A DNA stretch of 64,000 nucleotides from Dyadobacter sandarakinus (GTDB taxonomy: Bacteria > Bacteroidota > Bacteroidia > Cytophagales > Spirosomataceae). A program made the position numbers and the translations under genes. Within the stretch, counting starts at the first letter, position 1; every line of letters starts with the position of its first letter. This document shows, in pieces, positions 50,024-57,252 of this stretch. The notes beneath the pieces were generated by a model, which saw only the letters and a list, made by a program, of their open reading frames with translations, was not told where the DNA came from and did not search any database. The stretch is from contig NZ_CP056775.1 of the NCBI RefSeq assembly GCF_016894445.1, positions 434,001 through 498,000 on the forward strand, written 5' to 3'.

Positions 50024-50959
50024 TTAGTTTTTTGCCAGTATTTGGTTGATCAGCGCGGTTTGTTCCTGGTTTGCATTGGGGAGTGCAGCTTTCAGATTGT
50101 CTGCCAGCGGGCTCGTGAGCGGGATGTTTGCCAGCTTTTTCAGTATCGTGATCTGCAATGGATAGGCAGCTTTCTGATAACTTTCCCAAAGCCAGAGTTG
50201 CCTTGCTTTGCTTTCGAAGAAGCGGTTATTTACATGCTGCAAAGCATACTTGGCCGTAAAAATGTTTTTGCCGGAAATGATCTGCTGCAAGTCCGGTTCA
50301 AAGGATTTTGATACATTTCCGTCCTGGTCCACCACTTTTTCCATTGCCCAATATTGGTAATGGAAATTGTTGCTGGTCAGGAAACTGTGCAGCAGCTTGT
50401 CGTCGGTGTAGCTTTCGATGATCTTCCGCATTTCGGGTACCGCTTTTCCATAGGCGATTTGCCAGAGGGTGTAGCAGGTGTACACTGCACCGTCGATCAC
50501 CTGATTTTTAATGGTCTTCAAGGTTGCGCCGGCTTTTACATCCACGGAATCTGTCAGGTCTTCGGTGCCTTTTGCGATCAGATCTTCCATTTTCAGTTCG
50601 GCAAAAATGGAGTTGGGCTGCGCGAGAATATCCTGCAACTTCTGGTAATCCTCTTCCTTGAACTCGTCGTGATCCACTTTGGTGAGCACTTTGTTTTCGG
50701 GAAGGTCGTACCGCATATAGTTGCCAAGCAAATCCCAGTAGAAGTTGATATACACCGGTTTGCATTCATTGGTGTAGCAAACCGGCGTGAAAATGTTCCT
50801 GAAAAAATACTGCGGCCTGCCCTCGTCGTCCAGTGCAAGTTTCAACGTATAATTCAGCGTGTCGCTTTCCACAATCCTGAATTCCCTCACCCGCTCATTC
50901 CGCAGAATGAAGGAAGGATGATTCAAAAAAAGTGAAAAGAAAAAAGCGATAGTCAACAT
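50024..50959 (-). CDS. Putative FMN-carrying protein with flavinylation motif (FMN-binding-like)
   Basis: 311 residues from the ATG at 50959 (MLTIAFFFSLFLNHPSFIL, a signal-like start); an upstream ATG at 51022 gives 332. Counted from the upstream start, residues 161-170 read DVKAGATLKT, then IKNQVIDGAVYTCYTLWQIA. The D-x-x-x-G-A-T-x-x-T form is that of the ApbE flavinylation site in NqrC/RnfG-type FMN-binding domains (usually S-G-A-T). Cys82 and Cys87, by the same numbering, lie in PVCYTNECKPVY and could be redox active. The apbE gene follows two genes downstream. Family assignment is my inference; the third motif residue is Ala rather than Ser. Confidence 0.6.
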   Translation of the reverse strand: MLTIAFFFSLFLNHPSFILRNERVREFRIVESDTLNYTLKLALDDEGRPQYFFRNIFTPVCYTNECKPVYINFYWDLLGNYMRYDLPENKVLTKVDHDEFKEEDYQKLQDILAQPNSIFAELKMEDLIAKGTEDLTDSVDVKAGATLKTIKNQVIDGAVYTCYTLWQIAYGKAVPEMRKIIESYTDDKLLHSFLTSNNFHYQYWAMEKVVDQDGNVSKSFEPDLQQIISGKNIFTAKYALQHVNNRFFESKARQLWLWESYQKAAYPLQITILKKLANIPLTSPLADNLKAALPNANQEQTALINQILAKN

Positions 50960-51022
50960 ATCGTATTCACATTCATCATAGGTAAAAACACGCCAGCCCC
51001 TGAGCTTGCAAGCAACATCCAC

Positions 51023-51117
51023 TCATTCAATGATTCAGTCATTCAATCATTCAATCATTCAATCATTCACTCACTCACTCACTTCCTCACTCGCTCACTC
51101 ACTCCCTCACTCACTCA
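51023..51117. repeat. Tetranucleotide-like tandem repeat tract
   Basis: About 95 bases made of ATTC, AATC and ACTC variants, repeating every 4 or 8 bases (for example CATTCAATCATTCAATCATT, then ACTCACTCACTCAC). It fills the gap between the SusD stop (51127) and the start of the FMN-binding-like gene. Such tracts can change length by slippage. Confidence 0.85.
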
Positions 51118-51126
51118 AAACTACCC

Positions 51127-52623
51127 CTACCTCCACGCCGGATTCTGCTCCAATTGCGGATTTGCATTGATCTCGTCCTGAGGAATCGGGAAGAATTTGT
51201 TTTTGGCCTGAGCCGGGCGTGATGGATACACGGAGTTTACCGCTTTGGGTACTACATTGAGAAACTTGTCTGTTCTCGTAAGGTCATACCAGCGGTCGCC
51301 TTCGGCAAACAGCTCCCACGATCTTTCCTGGATCACAGCGTCAACAAATGCATCTTTGGTCAATCCTTTTGCAAGGTCTGCTAGGCCGGCTCTTGTGCGG
51401 ACTGCATTGATGTACTCGTAAGCTTTTGCCGAAGGTCCGTTCAAACGCGCCTCTGCTTCTGCGGCAATAAGGTAAATATCCGCCATGCGCAGAATAGGAA
51501 TGTTGGGGATCAGACCTGTGCTCGAAACAGGATCCTGGTATTTTTTAATTAAAACCGCATCCGTAGTAATCGGCGTAATGCTTTTCTGCGGAACCCATTT
51601 ACCGGATTTATCGATGAACGTGGTGTCCAGTAATTGTCTGCGCTTGTCTTTCGGATCAAATGAATTGAAAAACGACATATAGGCGAACATGGAACCATAG
51701 GAGGTTTTGGCATATTCCACCCCCGCACTGCCGACCGGACCGGCCAGACTGGTAAGCTGGTGTCCATTCCCCGGCGTGATCGGGTCCGCTTCATAAGCCC
51801 AGATATTCTCCTGGCGGGCTTCATCTTCTTTTAAGTAGCTGAAAACATCCATTACATTCGGCATGAGTCCGTATTTGCCGGACTTGATCACAGCCTCTGC
51901 CTTTTCCAGCGCCTTCGCCCAATCCTGGTTATAAAGTGCAGCTTTGGCATAGAGTGCATCTACCGCTTCTTTGGAGGGCCGGCCTTTTTCATTAGCAGGG
52001 TAGGAGACAAGCCCGGCTTGTCCCGCCTCGTCTAGATCGCTGTAAATCTGCTTGTAAACATCGGCAGCCGCACTTTTGGGGGCGTATGCCTCGGTTTCTG
52101 TTACGCTGGGCTTGGTTTTTACAACTACATCCCCGAAGTTCTTGGTGAGTGTCCAGAAGTAAAAAGCCCGCAGGAAATAGGCTTCTCCCAAAATCTGTTT
52201 CTTCCGCGTCTCGTCCATTGTGGCGTCCGGAACTTTGGTAATGATCCAGTTGGCTCTTTCTATACCGTTATAGGACGATATCCAGAGCTGCTGAGGCGAT
52301 TCGTTGGTGCGACCTGCACTTTTTTGAACGGTATAAGTAGGCTCTACGGTGAATAAGGTCAGTGAATTGCGGCCCACCACGCCACGCGGATAAATCTGAT
52401 CCGCGCTGAAATCGGGTACCATGGTGGCAGCCGGACCGCCGTAAAGACCGCCGAGCGCATCGTAAACGGACAACAAGCCTTTTTCAGAATCAGAAGCCGT
52501 TTTGTAAAATGACTCAACGAAGATTGAAGAGTACACTTCTTCCTCCAACTGGCAGGAACCGGTTCCCAGTGCAAGTGCAACGAGGGGAAGGAATTTCTTG
52601 AATGTTATTTTAGAAAGTTTCAT
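51127..52623 (-). CDS. SusD/RagB-family nutrient-binding lipoprotein
   Basis: 498 residues. Lipobox LGTGSC with Cys24. SusD body with YFLRAFYFWTLTKNFGDVVV and, at the C-terminus, ILRMADIYLIAAEAEARLNG, YINAVRTRAGLADL, ERSWELFAEGDRWYDLTRTD and the closing QDEINANPQLEQNPAW. Partner of the SusC encoded 18 bases upstream in the transcript. Confidence 0.96.
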   Translation of the reverse strand: MKLSKITFKKFLPLVALALGTGSCQLEEEVYSSIFVESFYKTASDSEKGLLSVYDALGGLYGGPAATMVPDFSADQIYPRGVVGRNSLTLFTVEPTYTVQKSAGRTNESPQQLWISSYNGIERANWIITKVPDATMDETRKKQILGEAYFLRAFYFWTLTKNFGDVVVKTKPSVTETEAYAPKSAAADVYKQIYSDLDEAGQAGLVSYPANEKGRPSKEAVDALYAKAALYNQDWAKALEKAEAVIKSGKYGLMPNVMDVFSYLKEDEARQENIWAYEADPITPGNGHQLTSLAGPVGSAGVEYAKTSYGSMFAYMSFFNSFDPKDKRRQLLDTTFIDKSGKWVPQKSITPITTDAVLIKKYQDPVSSTGLIPNIPILRMADIYLIAAEAEARLNGPSAKAYEYINAVRTRAGLADLAKGLTKDAFVDAVIQERSWELFAEGDRWYDLTRTDKFLNVVPKAVNSVYPSRPAQAKNKFFPIPQDEINANPQLEQNPAWR

Positions 52624-52641
52624 GATGTAAGGGTTTAGGGC

Positions 52642-55600
52642 TTAAAAAGTAAGCTGAATGCCTCCCAGGAATGATTTCGACTGCGGGTACACGAGGTTGT
52701 CAATTCCGATGGTGGTGTTGGAATTGGCATAAGTGTTCACCTCCGGATCAAAGCCGCTATATTTCGTAAATGTGAACAGGTTGTTGCCGCTCACATACAC
52801 TCTGATCCTGCTGATCCCCTTAATCGCAGGCAGCGTGTAGCCCAGCATCAGGTTTTTGAAACGCAGGTACGAACCGTCTTCCACCGCATAGGAAGAAATC
52901 GGCAACCGGCCCGCCACGGCAGGACTTACATACTGATTGCTTGGATTTTCAGGTGTCCACCGGTTTTCTACACCCTGGAAAAGGTTGCGCTGACCCAGCG
53001 GGTTTTCAAATGAAAGCCGGCTCACGTTGTAAATGTCATTTCCTTCTGTACCTGAGAAAAAGGCGCTCAGGTCAAAGTTCTTAAAGGTAACATTGGTAGA
53101 AAACCCGTAAATGAACTTGGGATTCGGATTGCCCGTAATGATCTGGTCCGCAGCATTGATCGCGCCGTCATTGTTAAGGTCTTTCACTTTATGTCCGCCC
53201 AACCTGCCGTCGTAGCCCGGGATTATTGCTTCGCCGGTCTGGTTGATGCCGTCAAAGACGTACGTTTTAAATACACCCAGCGGCTGACCCACTTTGAGTA
53301 CCGTATAATTTGTGATAAATCTTTCGTCAGTAGTGCCGCCGTCGAGATCCAGTACTTTGTTCCGGTTAATGGTCAGGTTTCCGTTAATGCTCCATTTCAC
53401 CGGACCGTCGAGCAGGTTGGCACTGGCTGCAATTTCAAGTCCTTTGTTTTCCAGAGAACCATAGTTACCGGTAATGCTGCTGTAACCCGATGAAAGCGGC
53501 AGAGTTTTGATGTAAAGCAGGTCTTCGGTTTTCTTGATATAGTAGTCCACGATCAGCGAAAAGCGGTTATTGAGCAGGCTCGCGTCGATACCGATGTTGG
53601 TTTGTGTCGATTTCTCCCAGCGCAGATCCGGGTTTGAAATGCCCGAAGGACGGATAGCCGTGAAGTAAGTGTGGTTGATATCATAGCCGCCGCCCGACTC
53701 TACGGTTGCGAGTGACTGATAAGGATCGATTCCGCCCGCATTTCCCGTAATACCATAGCTGCCGCGCAGTTTCAGGTCCGAAAGCCAGTTTACATCCTTC
53801 ATAAAAGGCTCCTCAATCAGGCGCCACGCTGCTGATACGGCTGGAAAAAATCCGTATTTGTGATTGGCCCCAAACTTGCTGGAACCATCCACCCGCGCAG
53901 TTACGTCAATAAAATACCGGTCTTTGAAACCATAATTCACCCGACCCATGTAAGAATCGAGGCGCTGCATGTTCCGCGAACTCGATACAGTCCTGTTCAA
54001 TGCGAGTTGGAGCGCTTCGTTCCTGGTAGCATCGTTGGGGAAACCTGTCGCATTGATCTGGTTGCTGTTGTATTTTTCAACCTGCGTGGCAAACAAACCC
54101 GTGAACTTCAAACTGTGGTGATTACCGATCTTGGTACCATAGGAAAGCACACTCTCATGAAGCAGACCTAAAAAGTTGGAGTTGAATTTGGCGGCAGTTC
54201 CCGAATTATCGTTGCGGTCTTTGGCAGCGATAATGGAAATAGGCAGGTAGGTATCGTTAATCCTTGAATCGATATCCGCATTGAAAGACGCCCGGTAGCT
54301 CAGTCCGGGAAGGATCGTGTATTCTCCGTAAATGTTGATCAATGCACGCTTGATATTGCGTTTCCGCAAAATAGACGTGTAGTTCAATGGATTGATCACC
54401 TCACGGTACTGACCGTTACCCTGTTCTGCAAATGGGAAAATAGAGCCGTCTGCCTTGTAGGGCTGCAAAGTTGGGGGTGCACCTACGGCAGCTCCCAGTA
54501 CGGTTCCGGTCACAACACCGGCGTCGCCCACATTGGTACTGCCGGCTTCAATCCCGTTATTATTGGAAAAGCTCCCCATCACGCTGGTACCTACACGCAG
54601 TTTCTTGCTGACGTTATGGTCTACATTAAGGCGGTAAGTGAAGCGCTGGAAATCTGAATTAATGATCACACCATCCTGATCAAAGTAGTTAGCCGAAAGC
54701 GAAAGCTGTGTCTTCTCAGAACCTCCGCTGATCGTGAGCTGGTGGTTCTGGATCGGCGCTTTCTGGAAGATCAGATCCTGCCAGTCAACCCCTTCTCCCA
54801 GGCTCGCAGGATCCGGGTAGGCGTTGTTTTTGAATGTTTCATTTTCAAGCTGCGCAAATTCAGCTGCATTCAGCACATCCAGTTTTTTGGTTACCTGCTG
54901 TACGCCGTAATAACTTTCGATTGATACATTGGTTTTGCCTGCTTTCCCGCGTTTGGTAGTAATCAGGATAACCCCATTGGCCGCGCGCGCTCCGTAAATC
55001 GCCGACGCAGAAGCATCTTTCAAAACCTCAACCGATTCGATATCATTGGGGTTGATGGTAGAAAGCGGACTCACATCATTAATCCCGCCGCTATTTGAGA
55101 TCTGAATTCCGTCGATCACGTAAAGGGGTTCTGCATTTCCATTGATCGAGTTTGTACCCCGGATCCGCACGCTGATATTACCGCCGGGAGAGCCTGAGTT
55201 TTGGTTGATCTGCACGCCCGAAACGCGGGATTGAAGTCCCTGCGCCACATTTGTGATCGGCAGCTGCGTAAGTTCGTCTGACTTTACCGAAGCAATGGAT
55301 CCGGTAGTCTCCACTTTCCGCTGAGTTCCATAGCCTACCACGACTACTTCTTCCAGTGATTTGGCGTCGACTTTCAGGATTGCGTCTATTGTTGATCGGT
55401 TGTTTACCGCAACTTCTTCTTTCAGGAAACCTACAAAAGAGAAAACCAAAGTAGCATTCGCAGGCGCTTCAACGGAGTAAGTACCGTCGACGTTGGTAAG
55501 CGTGCCGACCTGCGTGCCTTTCACGGTAACGCTGGCGCCCGGGACACCTTCCCCTTTTTCGTCGGTGACTTTTCCGGCGATCGCGCCTGATTGGGCGAAA

Positions 55601-55665
55601 GTAATCTGTGTGAGGCTCAGCGACAAACATAGGAGCCCGAGCAAAATGCGTATTTTTTTCTGCAT
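52642..55665 (-). CDS. SusC/RagA-family TonB-linked outer membrane transporter
   Basis: 1007 residues from the ATG at 55665 (MQKKIRILLGLLCLSLSLTQ); the frame is open 14 codons further. Carboxypeptidase-D-like domain (IAGKVTDEKGEGVPGASVTV), TonB box EEVVVVGYGTQRKVETTGSI, plug signature (EPLYVIDGIQISNSGG, VEVLKDASASAIYGARAANG) and barrel ending SFLGGIQLTF. It heads the leftward locus, divergent from the LacI-type regulator, and should import its glycan substrate. Confidence 0.96.
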   Translation of the reverse strand: MQKKIRILLGLLCLSLSLTQITFAQSGAIAGKVTDEKGEGVPGASVTVKGTQVGTLTNVDGTYSVEAPANATLVFSFVGFLKEEVAVNNRSTIDAILKVDAKSLEEVVVVGYGTQRKVETTGSIASVKSDELTQLPITNVAQGLQSRVSGVQINQNSGSPGGNISVRIRGTNSINGNAEPLYVIDGIQISNSGGINDVSPLSTINPNDIESVEVLKDASASAIYGARAANGVILITTKRGKAGKTNVSIESYYGVQQVTKKLDVLNAAEFAQLENETFKNNAYPDPASLGEGVDWQDLIFQKAPIQNHQLTISGGSEKTQLSLSANYFDQDGVIINSDFQRFTYRLNVDHNVSKKLRVGTSVMGSFSNNNGIEAGSTNVGDAGVVTGTVLGAAVGAPPTLQPYKADGSIFPFAEQGNGQYREVINPLNYTSILRKRNIKRALINIYGEYTILPGLSYRASFNADIDSRINDTYLPISIIAAKDRNDNSGTAAKFNSNFLGLLHESVLSYGTKIGNHHSLKFTGLFATQVEKYNSNQINATGFPNDATRNEALQLALNRTVSSSRNMQRLDSYMGRVNYGFKDRYFIDVTARVDGSSKFGANHKYGFFPAVSAAWRLIEEPFMKDVNWLSDLKLRGSYGITGNAGGIDPYQSLATVESGGGYDINHTYFTAIRPSGISNPDLRWEKSTQTNIGIDASLLNNRFSLIVDYYIKKTEDLLYIKTLPLSSGYSSITGNYGSLENKGLEIAASANLLDGPVKWSINGNLTINRNKVLDLDGGTTDERFITNYTVLKVGQPLGVFKTYVFDGINQTGEAIIPGYDGRLGGHKVKDLNNDGAINAADQIITGNPNPKFIYGFSTNVTFKNFDLSAFFSGTEGNDIYNVSRLSFENPLGQRNLFQGVENRWTPENPSNQYVSPAVAGRLPISSYAVEDGSYLRFKNLMLGYTLPAIKGISRIRVYVSGNNLFTFTKYSGFDPEVNTYANSNTTIGIDNLVYPQSKSFLGGIQLTF

Positions 55666-55866
55666 ATGAAGGAATATAGGGTTGGAATGGATAACGGAAT
55701 AATTCAATTCAGGTCAGATTTCTCTCATATGTAAGCACTGCATAATTGTGAAATGCAGCTTTTAATCTGATGTGATCTGGGCCTTTTTGAATGAAATTAA
55801 ACAGCAGCAATGCCGGAATCAAGGCGGTTTAAACCTAATCCAATCTCAAAATTGCTCAAAAACTAT

Positions 55867-55892
55867 CGGGAACGTTTGCGAATACGTTACCG
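55867..55892. promoter_or_regulatory. Dyad operator, probable LacI-family site
   Basis: CGGGAACGT and ACGTTACCG flank an 8-base centre (TTGCGAAT); 8 of 9 arm positions are complementary and the centre continues the symmetry (TT-GCG-AA). Size and central CG-containing dyad suit a LacI-family dimer. It lies between the divergent susC and regulator genes. Confidence 0.6.
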
Positions 55893-55929
55893 ATATATGG
55901 TTTTACAAACTAATAATATGATAATTCTT

Positions 55930-55937
55930 TATTTTTG
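55930..55937 (+). promoter_or_regulatory. -7 promoter box of the LacI-type regulator gene
   Basis: TATTTTTG fits TAnnTTTG exactly and lies 69 bases before the ATG at 56006, 38 bases downstream of the dyad operator. No strong -33 TTTG is seen at the usual distance. Confidence 0.45.
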
Positions 55938-56005
55938 TAGAGAGATAGCGGAGTGAGCGCTGGTTGGGTGATTTGAAACGGCTTTATTTAAATAGTACAA
56001 TTAGG

Positions 56006-57175
56006 ATGATAAAATGCGTAAAGTGCGGAGAGGTGGAGGGGATCATGAAAGCAGGGTACGTGAGAGGCAAGCAGCGTTTCCTTTGCAAGCCTTGCAACTA
56101 CTATTTTACGATCCAGGAAAACGATGTATCTGCGGCGGTTCAGCGGAAAAGAAAACGGCATCAAACCACAATCATTGATATTGCGAAAACACTCGGAGTT
56201 TCCAACTCCACAGTCTCGCGGGCACTGCACGGCCATACCGATATCAGTCCGGATACCCGGCAGGCGGTGCTGGATACTGCTGCGCTGCTCGACTACCAAC
56301 CCAATCAGCTGGCCTACAACCTCGTGAAAAGCAGGACGAATACGATCGGGATGATTGTGCCGGAGTTTCACAATCCGTTTTTCCCGAATGTCATCATCGG
56401 CGCCCACGATGTGCTCACAAAAGCGGGTTACAACCTCACCATCATGCAATGCAATGAATCGTACCAGGTTGAAATTTCAAATACGAAGGCGATGCTGGCG
56501 AACAGGGTAGATGGGCTGCTGATCTCACTAACGCAGGAGACGAACAACTTTGATCATCTGAATGTGTTTGAAAAAAGGGGCATTCCCCTGATTCTCTTCA
56601 ATCGCGTTTGCGAGCAGATCGATGTGCCTAAGGTAGTGGTCAATGATTTTGAATCTGCTTTTATGGCAGTGGAGCATTTGATACTGAATGGATATGAGCG
56701 AATTGCGCACCTTGGCGGGCCCCTCACGCTGCTGGTAAGTCAGGAAAGATTACGGGGCTACCGGGCAGCAATGGAAAAACACGGTAAAAGCATTGAAAAC
56801 CACATGGTTATTCAGGGTATGCTAACCCAGCAGAAAGCGCGGATTTACGGACAGTACCTGCTCGACCTGGCGGAACGCCCCAATGCCATTTTCGCTGTGA
56901 ATGATTCGGCCGCAATCGAAATCATGCTGATCGCCAAGGAAAAGGGGATCGGTATTCCTGACGAGCTGGGTGTGGTAGGGTTCAGTGATAATCCGGAGTC
57001 GGCTTACATCGGGCCGGGATTAACCACGATCCGGCAGCCGACCCTGGAAATGGGGCAGACAACAGCCGAATGGATTTTACAGCTGGTGGACGTGGAAGAG
57101 CTCAGCTTCAGCGGGCGAAAAGTGCTGAATACCGAGCTGATAGTCAGAGGATCTTCCATGCGGAAGGGTATTTAA
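56006..57175 (+). CDS. LacI-family regulator with an extra N-terminal zinc ribbon
   Basis: 389 residues from the ATG at 56006 (a TTG 14 codons upstream is unlikely). Residues 4-30 form C-V-K-C ... C-K-P-C with 19 residues between the pairs, followed by NYYFT, closely like the InsA-type zinc ribbon of IS1-family transposases. Then a standard LacI HTH (TTIIDIAKTLGVSNSTVSRA, LHGHTDISPDTRQAVL), hinge YQPNQLAYNLVKSRT, and the periplasmic-binding-protein-like sensor (TIGMIVPEFHNPFFPNVIIG ... GVVGFSDNPESAYIGPGLTT). It probably controls the divergent SusC-led operon in response to a sugar. Confidence 0.92.
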   Translation: MIKCVKCGEVEGIMKAGYVRGKQRFLCKPCNYYFTIQENDVSAAVQRKRKRHQTTIIDIAKTLGVSNSTVSRALHGHTDISPDTRQAVLDTAALLDYQPNQLAYNLVKSRTNTIGMIVPEFHNPFFPNVIIGAHDVLTKAGYNLTIMQCNESYQVEISNTKAMLANRVDGLLISLTQETNNFDHLNVFEKRGIPLILFNRVCEQIDVPKVVVNDFESAFMAVEHLILNGYERIAHLGGPLTLLVSQERLRGYRAAMEKHGKSIENHMVIQGMLTQQKARIYGQYLLDLAERPNAIFAVNDSAAIEIMLIAKEKGIGIPDELGVVGFSDNPESAYIGPGLTTIRQPTLEMGQTTAEWILQLVDVEELSFSGRKVLNTELIVRGSSMRKGI

Positions 57176-57252
57176 GGCATAGGCGCGGGTATGCCGGGAA
57201 CCTTGTCCGGCCGGGCAAGTTACAGGGAATGAAAGTGATTTTGCGAGATGCA

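Noticed and set aside
51019..51118. CRISPR-like array
   Set aside because: The repeat unit is only 4-8 bases with no spacers; it is a microsatellite.
55988..56449. 153-residue minus-strand ORF
   Set aside because: Antisense to the start of the zinc-ribbon LacI gene, whose domains are unambiguous.
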